Source of the DNA: Akkermansiaceae bacterium
GTDB taxonomy: Bacteria; Verrucomicrobiota; Verrucomicrobiia; Verrucomicrobiales; Akkermansiaceae
Direction of reading: 5' to 3'
DNA length: 64,000 nucleotides
Assembly: GCA_013041925.1 (NCBI GenBank)
Contig: JABDRB010000003.1
Span: 310,001 to 374,000, forward strand
The notes beneath the pieces were generated by a model. The model had not been told where the DNA came from and did no database searches. It saw nothing but the letters and a program-made list of their open reading frames with translations. Position 1 is the first letter of the stretch. Every line of letters begins with the position of its first letter. The position numbers and the translations under genes are program-made. Of the stretch, positions 55,307 through 64,000 are shown piece by piece.

Positions 55307-55996
55307 ATGAAAGCCGTATCCCTGCCCAAATTTGTAATGATCGCACTTAGTTCCATCGCCCTCATCACGCTATCCTCATGCGTCGATCCCAATATTTACG
55401 GTGGTTCAGGTTATGGTTCAGCTTATTACAGCAGCTCGAGCTACTCCACTCTCCCTTACGGCTACCGCACGGTTCGTGTCAGCGGCACCCCCTATTATTA
55501 TTATGGAAACAGCTGGTATCGAAGAAGCAGCGGTCGCTATATAAGCTGTTCCCGCCCCCACGGATACCACGGCACGATCGGCCGTCACTCATACCACCAT
55601 AGCCGGAGCATCACCCACAGCCCGCATCGCTATCGGTCCCCATACACAGGAAGCTCACGCTATTCCTCGCACAACAAGGACTGGAACCACCGCCACAGCA
55701 ACAACCACTACGCCAAACCCTACAGCTCATCCAAGTACAGTAAACACCATCGCACAGGATCCAGCAACTACCACAGCACCTCAAGCCGCCGATCACACGT
55801 AAGCACCGACAGTCGATCCACCCGACACAAGTCGCACACCTATAAAAAGTCGCACAAACCCAAACCTCCCGCATCAACCTCGCACGCACACAAACCCAAG
55901 GACCGCACGCAGGTCAGCCCCGTGTCCCATCAACACGCCGCCAAAAAAACCGCCAAAAAGCGTCACCCCTTTTCCAAACCCATAGGGAACCGTTGA
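55307..55996 (+). CDS. Probable lipoprotein, Tyr/Ser/His-rich
   Basis: A 229-residue low-complexity protein. The signal ends in LITLSSC, a lipobox, so Cys at about 25 is likely lipidated. A Tyr/Ser/Gly-rich zone (GSGYGSAYYSSSSYSTLPYG) precedes a VRVSGTPYYYYGNSWYRRSSGRYI segment, typical of short YXWF-like cell-surface motifs. The rest is His/Ser/Arg/Lys-rich and highly basic. No enzyme motif is seen. A surface or periplasmic binding role (metal or polyanion) is only suggested by composition. GGGG lies five bases before the ATG. Confidence 0.72.
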   Translation: MKAVSLPKFVMIALSSIALITLSSCVDPNIYGGSGYGSAYYSSSSYSTLPYGYRTVRVSGTPYYYYGNSWYRRSSGRYISCSRPHGYHGTIGRHSYHHSRSITHSPHRYRSPYTGSSRYSSHNKDWNHRHSNNHYAKPYSSSKYSKHHRTGSSNYHSTSSRRSHVSTDSRSTRHKSHTYKKSHKPKPPASTSHAHKPKDRTQVSPVSHQHAAKKTAKKRHPFSKPIGNR

Positions 55997-56016
55997 CCCT
56001 AAACGTAGGGCCTCGA

Positions 56017-57729
56017 TCACATCCGCTCAGGCACCTCAATCCCCAACAAACCCAGACCTTTTTGCAGCACCTGGCTCGTTAGCGAACACAGCACGAGCCG
56101 GGTATTTTGAATCTCACCCTCGGATTTCAATACCGGGCAGGCTTCAAAAAACGAGTGAAATGCCTTGGCCAACTCCAGCAGGTAATTGGCCAATAGGTTC
56201 GGACGAAAGTCGTCCAGCAACGATGGCACTGTCTCACCAAAGCGCACCAGCATCCGCGCAAGATGCACCTCCGCGTCAGCCTCGATCACCAACTTTGATC
56301 CGTCAAGCACCACGCCCTCTTCCAATTTGCGGAAAATAGAACGCACGCGCACGTAGCTATATTGAAGGTAGGGTGCTGTATCACCTTGCAGCGAAAGCAT
56401 CCTATCCCAACTAAACACATAGTCCGTCATCCGGTGCTGCGAAAGCTCCGCAAACTTCACCGCCCCGATCCCGACAATGGCCGCCACTTGCTTTTTATCC
56501 TCGGAGTCCATGCCTGGGTTTTTTTCCTCAATCGCCATGGCCGCGCGTTCAACCGCTTCATCAAGCACATCGACGAGCTGCACGTTATCACCACTCCGCG
56601 TTTTCATTAATTTCCGGTCTTCGCCAAGAATGGATCCAAAGGCAACATGGTGCATACTCGGATTCAACCCACGCATCCGCGTGGCTTCAAAGATTTGCTG
56701 AAAATGAAGTTGTTGAGGCATCCCAACAACATACCAGATCTGATCCGCATCCCATTTTTCCACACGGAAGTCGATGGTTGCCAAATCCGTCGTCGCATAA
56801 AGAAAACCACCGTCCGCCTTACGCACAATCGTCGGCTTATCTTCCAGTTTCTGATCTCCTTCAAAAAAGACACAAACCGCCCCTTCACTCACGCGAGCCA
56901 CACCGGATTCCAACATATCGTCCACCAGTGGTGCCAAGCGATCATTGTAAAAACTCTCACCATACCAATAGTCAAAACTCACATCAAGCCGGTCATAAAT
57001 CCCCTGCAATCCCTGCTTGGAGAGATCAACACACTTCTCCCAAATCGACAGATTTTCAGTATCCCCCGATTGCAGCTTCACCAACTCTTGTTTACAGGTT
57101 TCGCGCACCGACTCGTCATCGCCACACAGGGCATTCACTGTGCGATAAACCCGCAACAACTCCGCCACAGGATCCGCTTCAAGATCAGACTCGTTAAGCA
57201 CCGTCTTCCACCCGTGAATGATCATCCCAAACTGCGTCCCCCAATCGCCTATGTGATTATCCCTAATCACCTCATGCCCCAGAAATCGTGCAATCCTTGA
57301 AAGGCTGTCACCGATAATCGTCGACCGAATATGCCCTACATGCATCGGCTTGGCCACATTAGGTGCCGAGAAATCAACCACGATAGTTTGCGCCGGACAC
57401 GCCAGCGGCACCCCCAGTCGGTCATCCGCCAGTAAATCCCCAACACGTCGACTCCACGTTTCTTTTTGAATCCTGAAATTGATAAACCCAGGACCTGCCA
57501 TATCAATCGTTGCCAATCCCCCAAGATCCAGCACCTCGATCACTTGGGCTGCAAGCTCACGCGGGTTCATCCGGAGACGTTTGGCCAACACCATGGCCGC
57601 ATTACTCTGATAGTCGCCAAACCGCAAATCGGCAGACGCTTCCACCTGCACCTGGAACCCCTCGGGAATCTCAACATCAACAGCATCAAGTGCCGAAACC
57701 ATCGCCTTTTTTAGTTCTTCAATCATCAT
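56017..57729 (-). CDS. argS: Arginyl-tRNA synthetase
   Basis: A 570-residue class I synthetase. The additional N-terminal domain (~1-110) is followed by NVAKPMHVGHIRSTIIGDSL, the HIGH-like motif. LGEDRKLMKTRSGDNVQL replaces the KMSKS loop, as is normal in ArgS. The DALR anticodon domain ends the protein (LARMLVRFGETVPSLL and LLELAKAFHSFFEACPVL). The first in-frame codon is GTG at 57732, followed by two ATGs; I use 57729. It converges with the lipoprotein gene with 20 bp between, where CCCTA-AACG-TAGGG could form a small hairpin. Confidence 0.95.
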   Translation of the reverse strand: MMIEELKKAMVSALDAVDVEIPEGFQVQVEASADLRFGDYQSNAAMVLAKRLRMNPRELAAQVIEVLDLGGLATIDMAGPGFINFRIQKETWSRRVGDLLADDRLGVPLACPAQTIVVDFSAPNVAKPMHVGHIRSTIIGDSLSRIARFLGHEVIRDNHIGDWGTQFGMIIHGWKTVLNESDLEADPVAELLRVYRTVNALCGDDESVRETCKQELVKLQSGDTENLSIWEKCVDLSKQGLQGIYDRLDVSFDYWYGESFYNDRLAPLVDDMLESGVARVSEGAVCVFFEGDQKLEDKPTIVRKADGGFLYATTDLATIDFRVEKWDADQIWYVVGMPQQLHFQQIFEATRMRGLNPSMHHVAFGSILGEDRKLMKTRSGDNVQLVDVLDEAVERAAMAIEEKNPGMDSEDKKQVAAIVGIGAVKFAELSQHRMTDYVFSWDRMLSLQGDTAPYLQYSYVRVRSIFRKLEEGVVLDGSKLVIEADAEVHLARMLVRFGETVPSLLDDFRPNLLANYLLELAKAFHSFFEACPVLKSEGEIQNTRLVLCSLTSQVLQKGLGLLGIEVPERM

Positions 57730-57772
57730 CACTTATTAAAAAAATCACGTCCCCTCAGTCTACCAGACACGC

Positions 57773-58252
57773 TTACTTCTCAGAGTGGATGCGCGATGGT
57801 CGGGAGGCAAAAATATCGAGCACCTCCTCAATCGTCTGCGCCCCCTGTAACTGCTGCCTGACTTCGCAGTTATTAAACATCCGGGCAATCGCTGCCAGCG
57901 TCTGCAAGTGAAGGTTATACTCCTTCTTGGGCACAATAAATAGAATCACAAAATTGACCGGAGCATTATCCAGCGCCTCAAAGTCAACACCATCCTTAGA
58001 TCGGCCAAACGCTGCCACCACCTGCTCCACCGAATCAGAAAACGCATGCGGAATCGCCACACCAGACCCAATACCCGTGCTGATCTGCTGCTCCCGTTCC
58101 CTAAGCGACTCAAGGATATCCTCACGCAACTCCCCATCAAGCAATCCCTTGGCAATCAAATGATCGACAATCGCCGAGGTCGCCTCCTCACAGACCTCTC
58201 CCTGCAAATCAAGGATGATTTGCTCTGGCGTCAGTAAGCTTGCTAGTTTCAT
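57773..58252 (-). CDS. PTS EIIA (fructose/PtsN-type) domain protein
   Basis: A 159-residue single EIIA domain. H69 in GSGVAIPHAF is the phospho-accepting His. LLTPEQIILDLQGEVCEEATSAIVDHLI is the usual start. VNFVILFIVPKKEYNLHLQTLAAIARMF is the conserved core. Without EIIB/EIIC nearby it is more likely a PtsN-like regulator (nitrogen or potassium related) than a sugar transporter part. It lies 43 bp upstream of argS on the same strand. Confidence 0.85.
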   Translation of the reverse strand: MKLASLLTPEQIILDLQGEVCEEATSAIVDHLIAKGLLDGELREDILESLREREQQISTGIGSGVAIPHAFSDSVEQVVAAFGRSKDGVDFEALDNAPVNFVILFIVPKKEYNLHLQTLAAIARMFNNCEVRQQLQGAQTIEEVLDIFASRPSRIHSEK

Positions 58253-58425
58253 CGATTGCTTAAAAATTTAAAAAATCCGTATCGACCCCATCTATGAAAA
58301 CACACAGGCGGGACAGCAATTACCCCGATGCCCTCAAACTTGCAAGCAAATTGAGCTATGATCAACACGAATCCACACAGCATCAATCGGATTGACCAAT
58401 CCTCCAACTAACCAAAGATAACGCC

Positions 58426-59190
58426 ATGTCGCTCCGTGCCCCCTTCCTCACCCTCGCCTTCATCAGCTGCATCAACAGCCCATCCACCGCCAAGCCCCGT
58501 ATCACGGAAACCCATCAAACATCCTCAACCCACGACTTGATTCGCCACTTGCTTCATCAGGACCTTGGCACACGCACATTCCCGTTTCCCGATGTCATTT
58601 TCGCCAGCAGTGGTAAAACCGTGACCCCTCTCAACCTCCAACTACCCGCCCACCAAACCATCCTCAACGAAATCAACCGTGCCGCACGTAAGGCCATCGC
58701 CGAATTCAACGCCTCAAACTCCCCAGTGCGTAAACTCAGCCGAATCAATGAGGCCTCCCGCTACTTTGAGGACCACCTCCGCAAAAACCTCAACACACAC
58801 CCCGCCCTGACGTGTTCAATCCCACAAAACACCCAAGGCCATAAACAACGCTCCGGATACCCCGATTTACTCATCACCCACACCACCGCAAACGGCGCCA
58901 CCACCCACGCCTACCTCGACCCCAAAATCTTCGCTGAAAAATCCCAAGCATCCTCGCTGCGCTCGTTCTATTTCGAACCACGCACCCGCACCCTCAAAAT
59001 CCATCACCATGCCATCCACCTCCTGCTCGGCATCAGCCACGATGGCAAGGACGGCGCATGGACATTCTCCCACGGGAAAATAGCCGATCTCTCCGCACTC
59101 AACGTCCGCCTCAAGGTCGAGTTCCAAGCCTCGAACCGCGACCTCTATCACCCCAAAACCACCATCAACCCAATCCAGAGAAATCCCTGA
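58426..59190 (+). CDS. Exported protein with PD-(D/E)xK-like pattern
   Basis: A 254-residue protein with a short hydrophobic N-terminus (APFLTLAFISC, possibly lipidated at C15). I recognise no family. In the C-terminal half, GYPDLLI (P146-D147) and YLDPKIF (D165-x-K167), about 18 residues apart, match the spacing of the PD-(D/E)xK nuclease core, with a helix-forming SLRSFYFEPRTRTL after it. A preceding helix carries E109/E115. If correct, this would be a secreted nuclease or a catalytically related hydrolase. The pattern is short and can occur by chance, so this is a hypothesis. Confidence 0.65.
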   Translation: MSLRAPFLTLAFISCINSPSTAKPRITETHQTSSTHDLIRHLLHQDLGTRTFPFPDVIFASSGKTVTPLNLQLPAHQTILNEINRAARKAIAEFNASNSPVRKLSRINEASRYFEDHLRKNLNTHPALTCSIPQNTQGHKQRSGYPDLLITHTTANGATTHAYLDPKIFAEKSQASSLRSFYFEPRTRTLKIHHHAIHLLLGISHDGKDGAWTFSHGKIADLSALNVRLKVEFQASNRDLYHPKTTINPIQRNP

Positions 59191-59239
59191 TCCACTGAAA
59201 TTCTCTTGATTCTTCGCTCGCAACTCGTAATGCTTCTTC

Positions 59240-59671
59240 ATGCCCGTTTCCCATCGCACCAGCGGCTCCACCGCCCGCGACGATTATCTTGAACAAATCC
59301 TCCACCTCATCGAGGAAAAGGGATACGCACGCCCCATCGACATCTCGAAAAAACTCGAAATCTCCCAAGCCAGCGTCACCAACATGCTGCAACGTCTCGA
59401 TGCCGAAGGCCTCGTCGCCCACGAGAAATACCGCGGCACCACCCTGACCGAGGAAGGCCTGCGCATCGCCCGTGCCATCATCGACCGCCACGAGACACTA
59501 ACTCGGTTCCTCGAGCTCTTCGATATCGATGAAGACACTATCTACCGTGACGTCGAGGGCATGGAGCACCACGTCTCACGCGCCACCCTCGAAGCTATCC
59601 GCGCCGTTACCAACCACCTGCAGGAAAACACCCAAACCCTGGAGCGTATTAAATCGGTAGCCGCCCAGTAG
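59240..59671 (+). CDS. DtxR/MntR-family metal-dependent regulator
   Basis: A 143-residue regulator, the length of MntR. The winged helix-turn-helix (about 10-65) has ARPIDISKKLEISQASVTNMLQRLDAEGLV and YRGTTLTEEG. The metal-binding/dimerisation domain has IDRHETLTRFLELF and DVEGMEHHVSRATLEAI; the E-x-x-H-H pattern is that of Mn/Fe sites. There is no SH3-like C-terminal domain. No mntH or mntABC transporter is adjacent, so its target is not visible; it could act elsewhere in the genome. Confidence 0.9.
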   Translation: MPVSHRTSGSTARDDYLEQILHLIEEKGYARPIDISKKLEISQASVTNMLQRLDAEGLVAHEKYRGTTLTEEGLRIARAIIDRHETLTRFLELFDIDEDTIYRDVEGMEHHVSRATLEAIRAVTNHLQENTQTLERIKSVAAQ

Positions 59672-59808
59672 GCCGATAACTCGGCGGGAGCGATCGACAG
59701 CCCCCGATGACAGCGCAAGTTCCCTATTGAACGCCTGCATGCCGCTTTGGTGAAACATCCCCGCAGCGGAATACGTTTTATAGATGAGATCATCATCTTA
59801 AAAACGTC

Positions 59809-62800
59809 ATGAGCCATGCCCTAGCACACGCCCAGAGATTCTTTCAAAAAGCCTGCATACTCTTCCTCTGCTGCGGCGCCACCATTTCAGCAGCCTCCCC
59901 ACGCACCACCATCGAGGCCAACTGGGTGCAGCAGGAAAAAACCACCTTCTCGCGCAATCTCGCCGATCCGGCGGCGCTCAAGGACCTGCTTCAACGCGGG
60001 CACCTCATGATCGCTGATATGAAAGACCTCGGCGTCAACACTCAAAAAACGGAGACCACACTAGCCGCCATCCAATCCCAACTGGCTCACCCCACCCCCG
60101 ACCTCGCACCCCTCTATAAAAAAGCCCGCTGGGCTATCCGCCAACTCGCGTTTTCCAACCCGCTGCTCGATTTCGACCAACTCCTCTTCGTCAAACGCAA
60201 TACCCCCTACTACCAACACCAATGCGGTCACCGCGTCGGTGAAGCCCAACTCCCAGGCTCCAACCTCTGCATCCTCTCAGGTCTCAAACCTGACGGTAAG
60301 GTAACCGACCTCCTCAAAGGGCCATTCGCCAACGGCGGAATCGGCCGGCCCGACCTCTCGTTCGACGCCAAACGCATCGTCTTCCCCTACGCCCGCAAAC
60401 GGGAAAACGGCACCCCGTTCACCTCCGGAACTTACGGAGGCGATGGACTCTGCGACCCCTACGACCTCTATGAAATCGGGACCGACGGCACCGGTATCCA
60501 TCAGGTGACCCAGCACCCGACCGCAGAGGATACCGAACCGTGCTACCTGCCCGGCAACAGGATCGCCTTCACCAGCTCACGCAACAACCGCTTGGTCCAA
60601 TGCGGCGACTGGGCACTCGTCAACGGCATCTTCTCCGTCCAACCAGACGGCAATGACCTCTATAAAATCACCGAACCCCAAGACGGCGAGTTCTACCCGA
60701 GCCTGCTCGAAGACGGACGCATCCTCTACACCCGATGGGATTACGTCATGAAACCCTACAACACACAGCAACAATTATGGACCGTCAACCCCGACGGTCG
60801 CCGCGCTGAGCTCGCCTACGGTGATTATTACACCTTCAGCCGAGGCCCCATCGCCCTCTTCGAAGCCCGCCAAATCCCAGGCACCGCCAAAGTCATCGCC
60901 ACCGGTGCCGCCCACCACAACAACTGCGCCGGCCCCATCATGATCGTCGATATGGACCAAAATCGCGGTGGTCCCAAGGGCATGAAAAAAATCACCCCAG
61001 AAGTACACTACCCCGAGGTCGCAGGGTCATCTGGAGGCCATAAAAGAAAATCAACCACCGGATGGTTCCGATCACCCTACCCACTCGGCGAACACCACTA
61101 TCTCGTCACCTACAGCTTCGGCCCAGACACGGTCTCAAACTACGGCATCTACCTGATGGACGTCCACGGCAACAAGGAGCTCATCTACCAGACAAACTCC
61201 AAGCTGTCCTGCTACGCTCCGATCCCACTGCGGCCACGTAAAACCCCACACGTCATCCCCAACCTCGTCAAAAATGTCGACCCCGATACACCTGCCACCA
61301 TCATGGTCAACGACGTCTATCAAGGACTCCTCCGTGAAGGTGTCAAACGTGGCGAGGTCAAGCACCTGCGCATCATCGAGGTCTTAACCAAAAAACAACA
61401 CACCCAGCCACGCCGCTGCGACGTCGGAGTCAACTCCGGCTGGGATATCCGCAAAGTCCTCGGCACGGTGCCCATTGAAAACGACGGCTCCGCCCACTTC
61501 CAACTCCCCCCACACAAACTCCTCCTGTTTGAGGCCCTCGATAACGACCACTTGGAAATCAAACGCATGCGTAACTACCTCAACGTCAAACCTGGCGAAT
61601 CCGTCAGCTGTATCGGATGCCACGAGCCCTACGGCATGGCACCCCCCAATAGGAAACAACCACCACTCGCCTCCCTACGCCCCCCCTCACCCATCACTCC
61701 TCCTCCCTGGGGCGTCCGTGGGATGTCATTCAAACACATCATCCAGCCCATCCTCGACAAGCACTGCACCTCATGCCACGACGGCTCGACCGCCCCCCAA
61801 AAATCATTCAACCTGCACGGATCGACCATGGTCGTTGCCCCCAAACCCTACGATGCCGATGAGGGCCCACAACACGCCGTCAGCCAATCATTCCTCAATC
61901 TCATCAACTACGTCAGCTTTACCCAAGTCGGCGGATACGGTAACCACAACCCCAAAACCCTCGTCCCAACCCAGGCCAAAACCACCGGCTCCCACGCCAG
62001 CAGCCTGATGAAAACACTCAAGACAGGCCACCACAACGTCCAACTCCCCCAAGACGAATGGCGAGCCTTCGCCGCGTGGATCGACTGCAACGCCCCCTAC
62101 TACGGTGACTTCCAAGAAATCATCACCATCAAAGACCTCGCCCCCCCATCCGACCCATCCACCCCCCCATCCCCACAGCGGTCCTTCGCTGTTACCGACC
62201 TCCGCCGCAACGAGGCCCTCATCATCCGCAATGGCAAAATCCTCTGGAGCTACCCGATGCATGCCGCCACAGAAATCAAAGCCTACCCAGATGGTGCCTA
62301 CCTGATCTCAGGTCAAAATCAGGTTGTCATGGTCGACCGAGCCAAGCACACCCGCTTCCAATTCACCGGCGACGACCTGTTTTCGACCGAACGCATGCCC
62401 AACGGCAACTTCTTGATCAACGATAACACCAGCCACTCCCTCATCGAACTCACCCCCACCGGCCAAGAGGTCAAGCGAACCCCCACCACCATCAAAAACA
62501 GCAAGGTCAGCAAACACCACCACGCACTCCATTTCCAACTCCTTGCCAACGGCAACCGCTGGGTCGCCCACCGCGACAACCAATTTGCACGGAAATACGA
62601 CCCCCACGGAAAAATCCTGCGCACCCTCCACATGCCCTGCTCCGTCACTTCCGTCCAAGAACTCGCCAACGGAAACGTCCTCATCGCGGGCGGTCAACCC
62701 GCGCGCCTCAGCGAATTTGACCCCCACGGAAAAGAAATCTGGTCCCTCACCGCCAACGATGTCCCCACCGCCCACCTCATGACCATCTGCGGATTTCAAC

Positions 62801-62958
62801 GCCTACCCAATGGCAACACCATCCTGACCAACTGGACTGGCCACCACTTCAAAGGGAAATACCTCCCCATCATCGAGGTCAATAAAAAGAAAAAAATCGT
62901 CTGGTCCTTCTCTGACACTGCGCTCACCCCCGAGCCCATTAGTATCCAAGTCCTCTAG
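59809..62958 (+). CDS. Large HZS-alpha-like di-CxxCH protein with C-terminal propeller
   Basis: A 1049-residue exported protein (signal to about ISAA, residue 27). A PD40-type propeller in the first part (~170-500; KRIVFPYARKRENGTPF, GTGIHQVTQHPTAEDTEPCYLPGNRIAFTSSR) is followed by a segment like the middle domain of hydrazine synthase alpha. Two haem-binding motifs are present: CIGCH at 601-605 and CTSCH at 653-657. The last ~270 residues are a second beta-propeller with repeats reading PNGNFLIND, ANGNVLIAGG and PNGNTILTNW. Such proteins are common in PVC bacteria and need not make hydrazine. The function is unknown; a redox or extracellular binding role is inferred. Confidence 0.85.
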   Translation: MSHALAHAQRFFQKACILFLCCGATISAASPRTTIEANWVQQEKTTFSRNLADPAALKDLLQRGHLMIADMKDLGVNTQKTETTLAAIQSQLAHPTPDLAPLYKKARWAIRQLAFSNPLLDFDQLLFVKRNTPYYQHQCGHRVGEAQLPGSNLCILSGLKPDGKVTDLLKGPFANGGIGRPDLSFDAKRIVFPYARKRENGTPFTSGTYGGDGLCDPYDLYEIGTDGTGIHQVTQHPTAEDTEPCYLPGNRIAFTSSRNNRLVQCGDWALVNGIFSVQPDGNDLYKITEPQDGEFYPSLLEDGRILYTRWDYVMKPYNTQQQLWTVNPDGRRAELAYGDYYTFSRGPIALFEARQIPGTAKVIATGAAHHNNCAGPIMIVDMDQNRGGPKGMKKITPEVHYPEVAGSSGGHKRKSTTGWFRSPYPLGEHHYLVTYSFGPDTVSNYGIYLMDVHGNKELIYQTNSKLSCYAPIPLRPRKTPHVIPNLVKNVDPDTPATIMVNDVYQGLLREGVKRGEVKHLRIIEVLTKKQHTQPRRCDVGVNSGWDIRKVLGTVPIENDGSAHFQLPPHKLLLFEALDNDHLEIKRMRNYLNVKPGESVSCIGCHEPYGMAPPNRKQPPLASLRPPSPITPPPWGVRGMSFKHIIQPILDKHCTSCHDGSTAPQKSFNLHGSTMVVAPKPYDADEGPQHAVSQSFLNLINYVSFTQVGGYGNHNPKTLVPTQAKTTGSHASSLMKTLKTGHHNVQLPQDEWRAFAAWIDCNAPYYGDFQEIITIKDLAPPSDPSTPPSPQRSFAVTDLRRNEALIIRNGKILWSYPMHAATEIKAYPDGAYLISGQNQVVMVDRAKHTRFQFTGDDLFSTERMPNGNFLINDNTSHSLIELTPTGQEVKRTPTTIKNSKVSKHHHALHFQLLANGNRWVAHRDNQFARKYDPHGKILRTLHMPCSVTSVQELANGNVLIAGGQPARLSEFDPHGKEIWSLTANDVPTAHLMTICGFQRLPNGNTILTNWTGHHFKGKYLPIIEVNKKKKIVWSFSDTALTPEPISIQVL

Positions 62959-63097
62959 CCCGTATCGATCACCCACTTGGAGGCGAGCCGCAGTCCCGAG
63001 GCTGGTGATTGATGTGGGTTAGCTAATCCCTTGCCATTCCCCCCATGCAGGTGTATGGAACTCCCCGCGCGAACAACCATCCTGCGCACTCTTTACA

Positions 63098-64000
63098 ATG
63101 CTTAAGTGGACTCTTCAAAAAATCGTCGGCAATAAAAACCAACGCGAGGTCAAACGCCTCCGACCCGTCGTCGCCAAAATCAATCAAATCGAAGAAGCCT
63201 ACAAGCTCGAATCCGATGACTCACTGCGCGAAAAAGTAGCCGAATGGCAAACATACCTGCACCGCTACCTCCCGCTCAAAACTGCCACCGTCCGGGAACT
63301 CGAGCTAATGAACAACGACCAGCTTGCCGATGCTGCCGCCGGCCTCAACGGTCGCCTCGACATACTCCGTGACGAATTCCCGTCACTCCCCAAGGCATCC
63401 TCTGACGTCGAGTCCATCGAGCAAGCCAAAGCAAGCTTCCGCGAAATCGAGGAAAACCAATTCGACGCAGCACGCGCCAAATACCTCGACCAAATTATGC
63501 CCGAGGCATTCGCCGCCGTCAAAAGTGCCGCCCGACGCCTCTGCGGCCAAACCATCACCGTCTGCGACATCCCCCTCCCATGGGAAATGGTCCACTTTGA
63601 CGTCCAACTCGTTGGCGGCATCGCCCTCCACCGCGGTATGATCGCAGAAATGCAAACGGGTGAAGGTAAAACCCTCGTCGCCACCCTGCCCGTCCTGCTC
63701 AATGGCCTCACCGGCATGGGCGTCCACGTTGTCACCGTCAACGATTACCTCGCCCGCCGTGACTCCGAGTGGATGGGCGCCGTCTTCAAATTCCTCGGCC
63801 TCACCGTCGGTTGTATCCAAAGCCAACAACCCGCTCAACTCCGCCGCGAACAATACGAATGCGACATCACTTACGGCACCAACGCCGAGTTCGGCTTCGA
63901 TTACCTCCGCGACAACGGCATGTCATCCTCCAAGGAAGAACAAGTCCAACGCGGCCACTACTACGCCATCATTGATGAGGTCGACTCCATCCTCATCGAC
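63098..64000 (+). CDS. secA: Preprotein translocase ATPase SecA, N-terminal part
   Basis: The first 301 codons of secA; the gene runs off the right edge. The frame starts with ATG at 63098 ([20 protein letters not shown]). [15 protein letters not shown] is the SecA Walker A, preceded by [24 protein letters not shown] and [15 protein letters not shown] are hallmark motifs, and DEVDSILID is the Walker B helix. SecA drives Sec export across the inner membrane. A segment of about 50 residues between the first helix and the Walker A region ([29 protein letters not shown] parts) looks like an insertion relative to short SecAs; I cannot align it here. Confidence 0.95.
   Translation, partial: MLKWTLQKIVGNKNQREVKRLRPVVAKINQIEEAYKLESDDSLREKVAEWQTYLHRYLPLKTATVRELELMNNDQLADAAAGLNGRLDILRDEFPSLPKASSDVESIEQAKASFREIEENQFDAARAKYLDQIMPEAFAAVKSAARRLCGQTITVCDIPLPWEMVHFDVQLVGGIALHRGMIAEMQTGEGKTLVATLPVLLNGLTGMGVHVVTVNDYLARRDSEWMGAVFKFLGLTVGCIQSQQPAQLRREQYECDITYGTNAEFGFDYLRDNGMSSSKEEQVQRGHYYAIIDEVDSILID

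Noticed and set aside
59809-62958. True hydrazine synthase (anammox) function
   Set aside because: No beta/gamma subunits or other anammox genes are nearby and the rest of the window suggests a heterotrophic PVC bacterium; similar proteins without this role are widespread in the group.
1-64000. CRISPR arrays, insertion sequences, integrases, rRNA
   Set aside because: No regularly spaced repeats, transposase or recombinase motifs, or rRNA-like conserved blocks were seen on reading the window.

Overview
The window looks like a chromosomal segment of a Gram-negative bacterium of the PVC group, most likely Verrucomicrobiota (Akkermansiaceae/Verrucomicrobiaceae-like). This rests on gene content, not on a database search: a DUF1080 protein, a sulfatase, a Tat-exported Gfo/Idh/MocA oxidoreductase, a DUF4861 plus uronate-isomerase cluster, a hydrazine-synthase-alpha-like cytochrome protein, Kdo transferase (LPS), and a pilus/secretin cluster whose order resembles the Akkermansia Amuc_1098-1102 locus. 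Most start codons lack a clear Shine-Dalgarno sequence. I see no rRNA, tRNA, CRISPR array, insertion sequence, integrase or phage gene.

Layout. 1-3.5 kb: the tail of uvrC, then secreted DUF1080 and PhoD-like phosphatase genes. 3.6-10.1 kb: uronate use, with sulfatase, DUF4861, kduI and kduD on the plus strand converging on a minus-strand SDR and uxaC. 10.2-23.2 kb: a minus-strand run for a type IV pilus / type II secretion-like machine (inner-membrane F protein, E ATPase, a separate E-type N-domain protein, secretin, two small periplasmic or anchored proteins, a PilM-PilN/GspL-like protein, one prepilin, one PilT-like ATPase). It is headed by a His-rich anchored protein and an ABC-2 transporter that recall Myxococcus PilG/PilH/PilI. 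23.5-28.2 kb: a Ca2+-type P-type ATPase preceded by an overlapping 56-codon ORF, then a divergent WYL regulator / vWA pair. 28.3-37.6 kb: minus-strand envelope and housekeeping genes (Gfo/Idh, Asl1-like hydrolase, a basic RNA-binding-like protein, waaA, rsmD, AsmA-like, ftsB/divIC). 37.8-40.6 kb: pta, an unknown exported protein and an M23 peptidase.

40.7-46.1 kb: a zinc-ribbon Ser/Thr kinase divergent from two PilT-family ATPases and a membrane protein. 46.1-58.3 kb: cofactor, amino-acid and translation genes (PDZ protein, DoxX-like, nadC, ABC-F, ilvD, sufE, HU/IHF, panE, bioA, argS, a PTS IIA-like protein). 58.4-64 kb: an exported protein with a PD-DxK-like pattern, an MntR/DtxR regulator, a large di-CxxCH HZS-alpha-like protein fused to a C-terminal propeller, and the 5' part of secA.

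The pilus run and the distant PilT pair together give four secretion-type ATPases within about 34 kb. The uronate cluster can plausibly carry unsaturated and ordinary uronates to KDG or mannonate, but the KDG kinase, aldolase, lyases and transporter are not in this window.
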